Shown here: in pieces, positions 45,310 to 57,514 of the stretch
How positions within the stretch are numbered: position 1 is the first letter of the stretch
How the letters are laid out: each line of letters begins with the position of its first letter
Assembly (NCBI GenBank): GCA_009760855.2
Contig: WPIO01000034.1
Location: 535,001-599,000, forward strand
DNA: 64,000 bases
DNA from: Cristatella mucedo
Taxonomy: Eukaryota; Bryozoa; Phylactolaemata; Cristatellidae
Reading direction: 5' to 3'
Notes under the pieces: model-generated
Seen by the model: the letters and a program-made list of their open reading frames with translations, nothing else
Told to the model about the DNA's origin: nothing
Database searches by the model: none
Translations under genes and position numbers: made by a program

Positions 45310-45866
45310 AGCCTAGTTTAGACGGTAAGTCGTGCTTCCTACCTGCTTCCTACCTACTCGAGTCTTCGGTATATCCGTCACCAAAACAGTGGGTCGGTCC
45401 AAGACTTAGGAAAGACTTGATCAAGACTCAGCAGCTAAACCCGGTTCTACTTCTTGGGTCAAGACTCGGCAATACTTAGCAAGTGACCAATCGTACAGTG
45501 GCGTTCAGGCAACGCCCACTGCATTGCTTTGAAATCATCGATTGCGAAATCATCAATGCTTTCCTCGCGAGTCTCTGTTTATGGGACACACTGAGCTTGA
45601 AGTCAAAAATCAGATTTTGATGCGGTTTCTTCTGCTCTGGCCGAAGCTAAACATAAACAGCAGCAGCCATCTTCAATTCACTGGGATGTGCATTACGTTA
45701 GTGCCATTACCTACCTCTCCAACCGAAGTAATTTTCCTATGAACGCCCAGTGGGCAGAGCTAGAGTAGGAAGCAAGACTGCCATCTTGACCTCTTACGAA
45801 AGAGGAAGAAAGACTCGAGTAGGTAGGAAGCAGGTAGGAATCAAGACTCACCGTCTAAACCGGGCT
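45310..45866. mobile_element. 557-bp Harbinger-like MITE with TTA target duplication
   Basis: The left end AGCCTAGTTTAGACGG and the right end (inward) AGCCCGGTTTAGACGG form a terminal inverted repeat that continues with GCTTCCTACCTACTCGAGTC for about 55 bases in both arms. TTA occurs at 45307-45309 and 45867-45869. TTA duplication is typical of PIF/Harbinger elements (family knowledge). No transposase. The internal part is unrelated to other repeats in the window. It lies in COPS6 intron 1. Confidence 0.78.
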
Positions 45867-46140
45867 TTAGTGAAGCGTTATTTGTGTATGTTACAAAACT
45901 GCCGTCGTTGTAACTAGTGGCAAGACCTATATGATTTTGTGTAGCATCCCCATGAACTTGTCTTTTTATCCTGTTTTCGAGTAGTTAGCTAATGCATTGG
46001 TTCGATGATGTTTTTAACCAACGGTCTCTCTTATCAGTCTATCTGATCAACCACCTGAGTTCTTTGCATGCCTGTCTATGCTTGATACTTGGTGCTTTTG
46101 TGGGCTTGTGTAAGCCCGCCGCCGGTTTGACCTTAACTGC

Positions 46141-46287
46141 CGAGCTGGTTTGGTCCAGCGGTTAAGGTGCTCGCTCCGACCAAGGTCTGACTGAGGTCGT
46201 GGGCTCGAGCCCCGAGGCATATGTGAAGCGCCTGAATAGAGATTAAGTTCTCTTGGGGCGCTATATAAATGAATTATATTTAATTAT
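46141..46287 (+). mobile_element. tRNA-derived SINE, family A, with LINE-like 3' tail
   Basis: A box TGGTCCAGCGG (46151) and B box GGCTCGAGCCC (46202) lie at tRNA spacing. Then comes a tail AAGCGCCTGAATAGAGATTA, AGTTCTCTTGGGGCGC and TATATAAATGAATTAT. The tail matches the 3' end of the common LINE (AAGCGCCTAGAAAGAGATTG, AGTTCTCTGAGGGCGC). The head lacks a proper anticodon arm and acceptor stem, so it is a SINE and not a tRNA gene. Confidence 0.8.
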
Positions 46288-46546
46288 ATATTTGACTCTT
46301 GGCTGTTACTTCACTCGCAGTGAGTTGGAAAGCAGCTGGATAGTTCATTGGTTCTTTTAGGGCACTCTGCAACAACATTATTGTTGATGCTATAATCATA
46401 ATAATAATGCTACATATGTATACTGCCATAAAAATTGTTATTCTATTTTCTCGATTTTGTTCTAATGTGTTGGTCACCACGTGTTACTTGAGCTCTATGT
46501 GTGCTATAATACACCCAGTGAGCTTTTACCACATTGTTGATTCTAG

Positions 46547-46675
<129 letters not shown>

Positions 46676-47848
46676 TATATGTTGGCCCGAAAAATCTATG
46701 AACCCACTGGATCGACTTATATTCTGTGGTAGCTTGGTTTTTCTTGGACTTAAAAGTCATTAGAATTTCATCAGAGCATGTGATTTGCATGACTTAGCAA
46801 TATTTGTAACAAACCAGAAATGCTACCAACCTAGTTATCTTAACAGTTGACAAGTATTCATAATTACCCTGCTTTTGTAGTAAGTGGGGTAATTTCTGGC
46901 TACCGACCAAGTCACCATTCCCGACAGACATTATTTTCTAGTACAGTCGGAACACTGCGCAGTAAGATTTACTAGATGCGTGTCTGACTCGACAAAAATT
47001 TATCTCACCAACCGTATTGGGCATTTTTTCAGCAAACATGAGAGTTTGAAGCATGCTAATTTGAGCATTCTCAACCATAAGTTTGCAATGGTTCCAAGGG
47101 ATGCTATAATTCAATGAGATGTTCTAGGTTTGAACTGTCTCAGTTTGCTAAATGCACACACTAAATTAAACTAGTTTAATAATTTCGAGGAACACGTTAT
47201 AACTCATGCAGGTCATCATGGTTTTGGCAGCGGATGTATTTGCTAAGACTTATATAAAGCGGGTTTGCAGTGCTCTACGGCTCTTTTTTCACCAGGAAAC
47301 GTAGTTGGCTGATTTCTTGCTCTATCTGCACTATCGATTTCTTGCATATTCTCAAACCAGATCCTGCCTGTGTGCGTGCATGCACAAAATAACAAGTCTC
47401 AAACCTTGAAAATTCTCCAAACTAGTGCCCGACATAGTTAAGATGCATTTTTCTAGAGAGGTATATCTGGCACGTTAAAAAAATCTTACTTCGCAGTCTC
47501 CTGTTTGTGCTGCCGAAAACCATACTTCGAAAACCGCAACTGTTTGTCTGCACCCGCGTGAAACCGCCAAACAAGTGCATGCTGTGCATGCTTTTCTGCA
47601 CTTGGTAGTCCAACCGAGGTGGCAGCATCCAGAATCTGGTGCATATACTGCTTTCTCGTAATAATCCTAACCTGTAATAGTATTTTTAGTCGTAACTGTT
47701 TTAAAGAGCAAAGTTTCAGATTTGAGTTAATTCCCACGATGCTTAGATTTTTCGAGCCAACACTGTACATACACTTGTCACTGTTTGTCCCTGAACATTT
47801 TTTTAGTCAATTGCCGAATGCAGCTCACACGTGAGTGCACTTATGCAG

Positions 47849-47980
47849 TTGTAGGTGCACTGATCGGCAAGCAAAAAGGCAGAGACATTGAGGTAACCAA
47901 CTCGTTCGAGCTGAAGTTTGAAGTCATTAATGGCGACATTATCATAGACCGCGAGTACTACAACACCAAAGAAGAGCAGT
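47849..47980 (+). CDS. COPS6: COPS6 exon 2
   Basis: The acceptor is CACTTATGCAG. The reading is [16 protein letters not shown] then [19 protein letters not shown] and NTKEEQ, matching the MPN core of CSN6. It ends CAG T before GTATGC (phase 1). Confidence 0.95.
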
Positions 47981-48078
47981 GTATGCTGGCTGTTGTGTTT
48001 TTATTGCGTTCTTATATTTAAAGCTGTGAAGTCCTAGAATGAGCATATGTCTGGTGTCTGATGTACCACGTTTTGTAG

Positions 48079-48489
48079 TCAAGCAAGTCTTCAGCGATCT
48101 AGACTTCTTAGGCTGGTATACGACCGGAGCGGCAGCCAACGACAGTGACCTTAAAGTTCACAGGCAAATATGCGAAATCAATGAGAGTCCTTTATTCCTG
48201 AAGCTGAACCCGTTCGTTCGCGGGACTGAATTGCCAGTGACCATATACGAGTCGGTCATTGATCTTGTCTCGGATGTTGCAACCATGCTCTTCATAGAGC
48301 TGCCCTACACCCTGGCGACAGAAGAAGCAGAGCGTATCGGTGTTGACCATGTTGCCCGGATGTCTGTTACAACTGAGTCTTCCGAGACATCTTCTGTCGG
48401 CCTGCATCTGGCTGCTCAGCACAGTGCTGTGAAAATGCTACACAGCCGCGCCCAGCTAATTGTCCAGTACCTCGAGGCAGTCAACTCAG
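48079..48489 (+). CDS. COPS6: COPS6 exon 3
   Basis: The acceptor is ACGTTTTGTAG. The first two bases complete Phe of EEQFKQVF. 137 codons include [49 protein letters not shown] and [12 protein letters not shown], all CSN6 hallmarks. The position where an active JAMM would carry HxH after the GWY motif is empty. Ends TCA G before GTTAGT. Confidence 0.96.
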
Positions 48490-50094
48490 GTTAGTGTGTC
48501 TGTGGTTTAATGTGTGCATAGGGATGAACATGCTTTCATATCTTGGTTTTCTGTTGATCATTCAGCTCAAAGCTGTATTAAGGATGTGGCCCAGGGAGTG
48601 CCGGCAAGAGCTTTTGTCGCCCAAATGCTGGTTACATTGTGCGATAAAAAAAATACTAGACCTATATCTGAGAGCTTTACAAGTACTGCTTGATAATCAA
48701 AAGCCAAGGCCGAGCAAGATGTACGGTATCGTGCTTAGGCAAGCGTGCTCAAGAAAACAAGTTTCGTGCTTAGGCCAGGTAGGTAGGTAGGCTGACGCAA
48801 GTGTTTTAAGAGACCTTAGCACCAGACTGGGGATCTGCAAATTGTTTCAATGCCTGGTAGGGAGCAAGTGAGCTTAGATCGAAATGGTGCTAATCTGTGG
48901 CAGGTACGCACGCCATTGACGACAGACCAGATGGCTGCTGAATGTTGCACCAGTTACAGACGGTTAAGGACACTAGCCCGGAAGTCTCTAAATTCGGGAG
49001 TTTGAGTAATCTAGACGCAAAATCACAAGTGCAAGGTTAACTAGTTTGGCCGCCATGTGCTTATCTAAGTAGGTCCTGAATTTGGCAATGCTTACCTAAG
49101 CAGGTCCTGAATTTGGCAGTGTTCCTCGGGTGACAGTAGGCAGCTTAGATGACAGTAGATCGGTAGCCTAGCAGTGTGCCTAGTCGCACTAGTTTTGAGG
49201 CTGCGTTAACTATGTGCCAATGCCCTTGATTGGTGCATTTGCTGATGACGCATTGGGTTTGCACAGTGCTTTAGTGGTTCAGGTGAAAGTGCAGTGTAAG
49301 CTTATCGAATCACTCAAATGCAAGTCGGTGTACATTCGGTTTGCTGAAGAAAATGGGGGCTGCCTTTTAATGGTATTGTAGTTGCAGCAATTTCATCGGA
49401 AGAGCGGCATCTAGAAATGACTTGAAGTTGAAAACAGGTGTGCTGCTGCTGGTACTACCAGCTGTAACATAAAAGTAATGCCTTGCTGTGTCTACCTTGG
49501 AACAATCGATATGCTTAAATAGAATCTGCCTGTGGTTGTTCACTGGGGGTCTGCTATATACTTAAGATAAATTTAAAGACGGTTCGAGCCTCTGTATTTT
49601 GTACACCCAACTCAATGTTGATTTGCTACCTGGCACTGAAGCTCAAGATGCACGGTGTAAGAATTTCTAATGCTACACCATGAATACATGAATAAATAGC
49701 CACATTTGCCAACAATTTTGTCAAGAAATGAAATGTGACCAGGAAAGTTGATGAAGGTTAAGACGAGGTGACATCTCAGGCATGGTCTTCACGGCTAGCA
49801 GCTCTTGCTCTCCAGACGAAGGCTCGGTGAGGCCGCAGTCTCGTGGCCCTGAGCAGTCGTCAGCTTCGCAATGAAGCCTACCTTTGATGTGGCTTGACCC
49901 AGAAGCCCTGCAGGGCTCTGCTGGCAGACTAATGCTGTCGGCTAAGTCCTCCCGAGGTCATCCTTCCATCAGCCCCTCCCCATCTGCTGTCACACGGCGT
50001 CTGCTGCCACACTCTGTGGCTGGCTGACATGGCCGAAGGTATGCAGCCTCAAGTTACTGGGATGGGCATTATCCGCAAGCAAAGGACAGCAGCA

Positions 50095-50745
50095 GCGCTG
50101 TGGAAGTCGGGCGATTGCAGCTGGTGCAAAACTCTGCAGCTAGGATTGTCTGTCGTGAGCGTCGCAGTTGCCACAGCATACCACTTCTCACCGACCTGCA
50201 CTGGCTCCCAGTCAAGCAGCGGATCGACTTCAAGGTTTCGTCACTCACATTTAGGTCACTTCATTCTTTGGCTCCAGCCTATCTTTCAGATATACTCCCC
50301 CACCAGGCCAAGCATCGTACCACATGCTTTTCGGAATCGAACAGTATATTAATACCTTACACAAACCTCAAATTCTTTGGAGACCGTGCATTTAGTTCGT
50401 ATGCTGCCTAAGCCTGAGACTCACTCCTGACTTGTGTCATGACATCCCCTGACTAGATCACATTTTAAAATAAATTAAAAACGTATCTATTTATGACAGC
50501 ATTTAGTGGGTCCCTGTGATTCGTCCTTCATGTGCTTATGCATGCTGACACTGTGCATGGTGCCACTAACCACACTTGAATGCTGACCCTATGCATGTCA
50601 CCACTTAAATCATGTTATTCATGTTGTTTATCAAGCATGATATTGCTCACCATTCAATCGCGTTTCCCTTTGCAGCAAATGTAAAGCGCCTAGAGAGAGA
50701 TTGAGTTCTCTGAGGGCGCTTTATCAAGTGCATTATTATTACAGG
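50095..50745 (+). mobile_element. CR1/L2-like LINE fragment in COPS6 intron 3
   Basis: [20 protein letters not shown] (50110), [12 protein letters not shown] and [15 protein letters not shown], then the 3' UTR and tail GGGCGCTTTATCAAGTGC with ATTATTATT at 50742. Two frames carry the ORF; there is one frameshift before the end. Confidence 0.88.
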
Positions 50746-52447
50746 CTTGAAATTGTTTTTCTTATATTTTTTGTTTTCCTAGTAGGTAGTAATAATGGAT
50801 GAAGCATTTGCTTAATGTTCCAAGTCAACTGAATTTCCTTTGTTAACATATGTAAGCTGACCAGGAAGCATATTCACTCATCACTGAGATGCTGGCTGAG
50901 CCCATTTTGAGTTTGAAACATCTAATTTTGAGTGGAACCAGGTTAAGCCTTAACTATTATGCCAATCCCATCATCATTTAATTGACCAGTAGTTAGCTGT
51001 TATCCAACTTTGAATGTCGGATGTGCTAGCTCCTTGAAATTGAAAGAGGCACCTGGTGGCTCACTGAAGACCTAGAAGGAGCATGTGGGTGGATGTCTGG
51101 ATGTGGGGTGTTTAATGACTTTTAGTATGCGTGAGCTCGTGTGCACCCATGCATGCATGCTTGTGTGCAAGTGTGTGCGTGGCTCTGTGAAACAGTCATC
51201 TTAAGTTTAAGTGACTCGACTCATTTACCGTAAAGGTGCTTAACTTTCAAAGCGACATTATCCTAGATTGCTTTCAGGATGCGTGACTTCGCATGCTCAC
51301 ACATTTTGAATAACAGCTAGATATGTTATGCATCAGTGTTCAATGACTCAATTACGATCGCCAATAGGCTGTGGTGCCACCACGTTTTGTGATTACTTCC
51401 GGTATGGCAGTCCACATTGCCTGTATTCCCTATCAAATAACTGTGGCTCGGTTTCTCGCCAGCAGGGATAAAGAACCTCGGGCAAGACATACTGGGGTGA
51501 TACGAATAATAGTCGTTCGAACAATTTATCTGTCGCAATGCAATAGGTTTTGGACGATGGCTTAGATGAGGACTGATGCTTCGCTATGAACATGCAGCTA
51601 GAAGAGCGGACCATTGGTCCAGGACGTTGTCAAAAAAATCAGACGTACCGCACGGCGTGCTTTGTTTTCTAGTCCTGTGGCCAGATACAATTCAGCCTTT
51701 CCAAGAATTCAAGAATTGCAATCCGTTGGAATTTTAACATTTGCTTGATGCTTGTATGTTCGCCCTGCTTCATTCTGCCTGTTTCGGAATAACGACGTTT
51801 GACACGTGGCTGCTGCACCGAAGCCACGTATGATCCCGCCCTAGAATTGTACAGCCTTCTGCTGGTCACCATGACAACTATTTTATTATTAAGTTGCTCC
51901 ACTTGTACTCTTTTGTTGAAAATGGGGAACTTTTGAGTCCTTAATTTATGCAACTCTGCCAATCTGTAACGTCCAGTTGGTGCATTGTGTAGCCGGTTGG
52001 GTGTGGCTTAAGTTTTGCTTTTTAGAAAGCCGAATTGTGTGCCGGGCAATCCTCTAGAGTATGCCTAGCTGACTTATTCTCAGCAGATGGTATATTCGTT
52101 TGGTTTAAGCTCGTTATCAGTTAAAATATGTTTACCTCACTTTACATGGAGCAAGACTGCCCTTCATGGTTTGCGTTTTATAGCTCCATCATCCCTGTCG
52201 TTGCTTACCCAATACGACCAGTCCCTTAGCTGTGGCCACAGAATGTTCCAGCAATTCATATGCTCATTTGGCTAGCTGGTTCCACAGCCTTATTTATGTA
52301 GTGGCAGAAGAGCCTTAGAAGCTAGCAAGTAAAAGTAAAGGCAACTGATTCTACAGCCTCATTGATATGGAGATTGTCTCATCCCTAGGCTAAGACCCAT
52401 TGTCCTAGAAGGTGCGTGTGCATTCACGCTCGATTTTGCTACTGCAG

Positions 52448-52548
52448 GTCAGCTGAAAAAGAATCACGAGATCCTGCGAGAGATATATGCATTATGTCAC
52501 CGGCTGCCTGTCTTACGCACCCCAGGTTTTAAGAGCGACTTCTACAAT
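52448..52548 (+). CDS. COPS6: COPS6 exon 4
   Basis: The acceptor is GCTACTGCAG. Its GT joins G to complete Gly. The reading is [18 protein letters not shown] and [11 protein letters not shown], corresponding to human NHEILREAYALCHCLPVL. Ends AAT before GTGAGT (phase 0). Confidence 0.95.
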
Positions 52549-54360
52549 GTGAGTAGTCATTCAAGTCGCTCACTTGCGTGCTACTCGTATTAAATGTGCT
52601 GCTGAAATCTAGCTCATTTACGGCATCTTGTTTGAGCAAGTTATTTTGCGCCTGTTTCTTCGTTGTAATCTGATGTGCTTGCATATGTGTGCATGGTAAG
52701 GAGTGTGTGCCCGTGCGACCGAGGAATGTGCGTATTGTAATGGATAATATTTGTGCCTGCACATATGTCTGTGTTTGTTGTACTCCCTTGCATAAGTCTG
52801 ATGTAAGTTGAAAGCAGGCGTTAAAGTGCGCCTTGGGCTGATGCTGGTAGGACTTGTGCTCCTTCCCCTGGAAGTAAGAAGGGAAGGCAGCCTGACAAGT
52901 GGGCACTACCGAGCAGCCATAGAGGAGGCTTTGTTTGGGTGGTGTTCTTTGGCGTGCAGCTGTATGGTGTTTCTTTATTGGTGCTTAACTTTAGTTGGGG
53001 CTACAAGAAAAGGCGCCAAGGGTTAAAGCAATCATGTTATTATATTAGATAATCACGTGAAAGCAAGTTGATGTTTGGGCTCTTTCTTATGAGGAACTCC
53101 CGTTGTGATTTCTTACTCGTAATACTGATATTAATAATACTACTTTTGTATGGCACCTTTTGAGTGGCTGGCCGTGTGCTACTCTTGGTTTTCTTTCCTG
53201 GCAACTTACTGTAGTATGTCATATAGCATATGCCGTTTATATCTAACGTAAAATGCAAAAGTATCGGCGAGGCCCGAAAGATATCTCGAACAACCGGATA
53301 CCTTCAGCAAGCTACTGTCACATCAGCCGACAAACTTAATCTGCGTCTAACCACCCATCGCCAGTAGCCAAAAAAACACGACCAAACAGACACTTCCACC
53401 AGACCAGCATACTGTAAGCAGTCCAGGCGGTATCCATCCTTACTTGTACAGAAGACATTAGTTGTCCGTTTGTAATCTCTGTGGATCCTCAATTAACTTG
53501 CATCGGTCCAGAGGACACGGCTTTAGTCACTAGCTGTAAAGTGGGCATGTTAATGTGCCCATTACTGGTAGCTTTTTTTGTTGTCACCCATTCATCAACT
53601 GCTTGCATATGCTGATGCTTCTGTGAATGACACACTCGGAAAGCCTTCTACGAAGCCTATTGACTCGAGCTGCTTTGCCAGTGGCCTCTTCTAAGGAATT
53701 TTAAGAGAGACATCGAAAGGGGTTTCCTTCGACGAGTGCAGCCAGCTTCCAGCTGCCCAAGGCAGTCATCCCTTTTTGTTGCCACATAGCCTGCCAGATC
53801 AAAGCAAGTTCATGCTACCATCCTGTAAATACTAATTCAGGTTGTAGCTGACAGTTCCCTTGTTTCCATGTTACCTTCACTTTTCTTGGACCCATCTTGT
53901 GATGGCACCGATTTGAGCTTTAATTTTGCAGTTTAGTGCTTTCACCTTTACCATGGTGGGATAGCATCTTATGAGGAGTTCCTTGCACCTTGTTCCTTGA
54001 TACGGTCGGGAAGTGCTGACATGAAACACTCGCACCAGTCTGAAGGCAGATAACCTTGAGCAGTTTGGATTGCAATACGACGAGCACACTGCAAGCACAG
54101 GCACACATTTGCCAGTTCTTAAGAGGTAGAATGTCGTTCCAGGTCTCTGGGTATTTGTTTTTGAGTTATTGGCAAGCTGGTCTTTGGCTGAATGTCCATT
54201 TTGTTGGTAAACTATCAGGATTGTATATGAGTCGGTTCATACTGCCGGGATAATTAGTTGCTAAGTAAGCAGTACGCAATGCACCTGGTAAATACTTTTG
54301 CTTCTGAGCCCACATACTATGTCCGCATTAAATAGCCTGTACTGTCTTAAGCAGCAATCC

Positions 54361-54505
54361 CGAGCTGGTTTAGTCCAGCGGTTAAGGTGCTCGTCCCGAC
54401 CAAGGTCTGGCTGAGGTTGTGGGCTCGAGCCAGGAGGCATATGTGAAGCGCCTGAATAGAGATTAAGTTCTCTTGGGTCGCCAATATACACATGAATTAT
54501 ATTTT
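54361..54505 (+). mobile_element. tRNA-derived SINE, family A, copy 2
   Basis: TAGTCCAGCGGTTAAGGTGC (A box), GGCTCGAGCC (B box), then AAGCGCCTGAATAGAGATTA and CACATGAATTATATT. Only about 10 percent different from the copy at 46141, so the family was active not very long ago. Confidence 0.8.
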
Positions 54506-55109
54506 TTTAATTATATTAAGCACCCGGCCATACTTTCCGGAAAGCTCGAAGCTTTCTCATGTAATTCTTTGTTTTGCTTTCAAAACGCATTTGTTGTCAT
54601 GCATGTATGGCCAGTTGGGATTGATACACTTATTATGCTTAAGTACTTAATCAATACATGTCGGGCAAGTAGGAAGTGGCTCTACGACAGTTTCGAATCA
54701 CTGTATATGCTGACTGACATGCACCCTTGATCTTTGTGCAATAATTACTTGTCGACATTGACATTGAGCCCCAAAATCTTCTGAAGTGATACAAATAGCT
54801 GAATATCTTACACCGTCCTCCAATTCATCCCAAATGTTGTCGATTTAGGTCAGATCAGGGCTCATGCTTGGTCACAGCGATGGCAGCCTGGAGGATACAT
54901 GTAATCAAGGCCGTCGGAAGGAAGTGTTCTCACCGCCTTCTGTCCAGACTCCTCAGGAATCATCCTGTTGTATTGTAAAACCCAGCCTTTTAAAAGGCTA
55001 TTGCCTCTGGACTTCCGACATTTTTATGATGTCTTTTAACCATTTATGGTGATTCAGTATGTTTTTTGAAACCCATCTCTCATTCAAGGAAGACCTTTAG
55101 ACACCATTC

Positions 55110-55178
55110 AGCCAATGTAAAGCGCCTAGAAAGAGATTGAGTTCTCTGAGGGCCCATTTATCAAGTGCATTATTATTA
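55110..55178 (+). mobile_element. LINE 3' tail fragment
   Basis: GCCAATGTAAAGCGCCTAG to TTTATCAAGTGCATTATTA. About 70 bases, directly followed by the next LINE fragment in the same direction. Confidence 0.75.
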
Positions 55179-55181
55179 TTC

Positions 55182-55490
55182 AGAGCATCCCCTGACTTGA
55201 CCATATTTAAAAAGAACTTAAAAGCACACCTATTTAGGACAGCATTTAGTGGGTCACTGTGATTCGTCCTTCACGTGCTTATGCGAGCTGACACTGCATG
55301 CTGCCACTAACCACATTTGCATGCTGATCCTGGGCATGTCACCCCTAACCATGTTATTTATGTTGTTTATCAAGCAGGATATTACTCACCGTTCAATCGA
55401 GTTTCCCTTTGCAGGAAATGTAGAGTGTCTAGAAAGAGATTGAGTTTTCTGAGGGCGCTTTATCAAGTGCAATATTAGTGTTATTATTCC
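55182..55490 (+). mobile_element. LINE 3' end
   Basis: Starts CATCCCCTGACTTGACCA (end of the ORF), then the full 3' UTR to CTTTATCAAGTGCAATATTA. 5'-truncated to about 310 bases. Confidence 0.82.
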
Positions 55491-56080
55491 CACCGTTCTA
55501 CTTCCGGGGTGTATAGATTTGCTGCTGCCGTGCATAACTAACATAATAGATATGTCCTAGCTAAAGGTCTTGTCCCTGCACCTGTGGAAAAGCTGTTAGG
55601 CCACTAATTAGGAAAGCAACACTAGACCAAGCAAACCTATGCAGTTTTGCTCAGTCTCACTGCTGAAGTTCCAGTCTTGTTTTAGAGCTAGGCATGCCAC
55701 CGAGCCAGCAGCGCTTTGTCTATATAGCAACCTCAGGAATGCACACTTATGTGAAGTATATCTGCTAGTTTTGATTGTTGTTATGGCAGCAGTTGATACT
55801 ATTTGTCTTCCAGTCTTTCTCGAGCACCTCTCATCATCGCCTCTGGGCATCGCTGACACTACTGGCGCTACAATGGAGATGCTCCTCCACTCTCGTTTCG
55901 ATCCCAGAGTATATATGATATAAACAGGCATAGATCATCCGAGGAACCACCACTTAAGTACATGCTAGTGCTCGGGGCTCTGATTGATCCTCTTCTTTTT
56001 GCAATTTACACTCTTTCTTGTCAATGTTATTTGCTAATTCTAATCTAGGCTTTCACTTTATGCGGATAATACTAATACTG
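55490..56080 (+). mobile_element. Diverged LINE RT fragment
   Basis: Readings LLKFQSCFRARHATEPAALC, LRNAHLCEVYLLVLIV and TICLPVFLEHLSS correspond to SKFQSGFRANHLAESALLRV and the LDLSAAFDTIDHQ part of the copy at 57.5 kb. The first catalytic Asp region is altered (VMAAVDT). GGCTTTCACTTTATGCGGAT near 56045 is the YADD region, with a frameshift. Confidence 0.7.
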
Positions 56081-57510
56081 ATACATTTGTTTTAAGCGCC
56101 CCCAGCGAACACAGTCTTCTTCTAGGCACTTCACATTTGCTGCAAGGGAAGCTCGATCGAATAGTTAGTGATAGCTTGTTCAATGACAACAAGCATCACA
56201 TGGTTACAGGTTTCATGCGCAGGGTCAATGCCCATGTGTTTAGTGGCAGCATGCACAGTGTCAGCATGTACAGTGTCAGCATGCAGATGGCACACTAGGT
56301 AAGGTGGTTGCTTTTCACGATCTGGGTCCCGAGTTTGTGGTTTCGAATCCTTCGGTGGCTGATTCTTTATTGCCGCTGCAAGTGGTGGTGATAGCCGCAA
56401 AGGGTCTTCTGTTGCTATACAAAAGAGGCTGTTAAATCAGCTAGTATTTATTTATTTTATTTATGCACAGTGTCAGCATGCATAAGCACATGGAGACGAA
56501 TCACCTGGGCCCACTAAATACTGTGATAACTAGATGTGTTTTTAGTTTCTTTTTGAATATCAAGTCAGGGGATGTTGCAATACCAGTCGGAAGTGAGTTC
56601 CAGATTTGGGCATACGAACTAAAGGTAGGGTCTCCTAACAGATTTGAGTTTCTAACGAGGTATAGGTAAACGATTGGATTCTGAAAAAGGAGTGGTAGAT
56701 GTATAGCCTGATGTGGGAGTAGATCTGATATGTATGCTGGAGCCAAAAAATGAAGGGACCTAGATGTGAATGACATAACCTTAAGTTCGGTGCATTGCTT
56801 GACTGGACACCAGTGCAGGTCAGCAAGAACTGGTCTGATTTGTCAACTGCTAACGATAGACAAGCGTAGCTGCCGAGTTTTTCAGGCGCTGCATGTGCCT
56901 GGTTGCACAGGCCGATAGACCAGCAAGCTGCGAGTTATAGAAGTCTACATGGGATGTCACGAATGCATTGACCAATTTAAACATGGCATTGCGGTCTAAA
57001 CAAGCCCGAATTTTAGCAATTTTATGTAGCTGAAAGTTGGCAGACTTGACTGTGGAGCTGATGTAGTCGTCTATTAAAAGCTCACCTTGAAGTAAGACAC
57101 TTACATTTCATGGAGATTCAACACGGATATGCCTGCAGGCCAGATTTTAAGAGTTCAGTTCTCCAATTTCTGAATCCTACTTGGTTTTCCCATAACTAGT
57201 AGGGTTGGTTTTATCATCTTCCGATTTCGGAAAGTGTGCTGCCGTCCATATGCAAATGTCATCAATGCATGCAGCAAGAGATTTGAGAGAATCTGACGTG
57301 CTGGAGGGCTGGGAGGGATCAAACCAAAAGTGATTACACACCTAACTAAAGCCTTTTTAAAAGGGACAGGGGCATGTCCTTAGGCTAAGAACATTTATAT
57401 TAAGCTAGCTGTACATGGCAGCAGCAGCAGATCTATGCATCATAGAAGCAGAATAGTGGATACAGGTTTAGAGGACTAGTAGTCTTCTTTGATTGGACAG
57501 TGAATTTTAG
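56080..57510 (-). mobile_element. LINE, minus strand, carrying a SINE insertion
   Basis: 3' UTR at 56095-56285, interrupted by a SINE (56287-56460). Then come ORF fragments with FTSRSLHFLAPAYISDLLPH and the region of MAANFLKL (57220-57260). Further upstream pieces continue to GTCTTCTTTGATTGG near 57490. Compared with the copy at 20277, the RT core between about 57330 and 57360 is deleted. Diverged and dead. Confidence 0.75.
56287..56460 (+). mobile_element. tRNA-derived SINE, family B, inserted in a LINE
   Basis: B box GGTTTCGAATCC at 56339, the GTGGTGATAGCC body, GGGTCTTCTGTTGCTATACA and the end GGCTGTTAAATCAGCT followed by TATTTATTTATTTTA. The LINE word ACAGTGTCAGCATGCA stands on both sides (about 56270 and 56465), which I take as the target-site duplication. 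Confidence 0.72.
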
Positions 57511-57514
57511 CATT

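Noticed and set aside
46141-46212. tRNA gene
   Set aside because: A and B boxes are present but acceptor and anticodon arms do not pair and the same sequence recurs with a LINE-like tail; it is a SINE.
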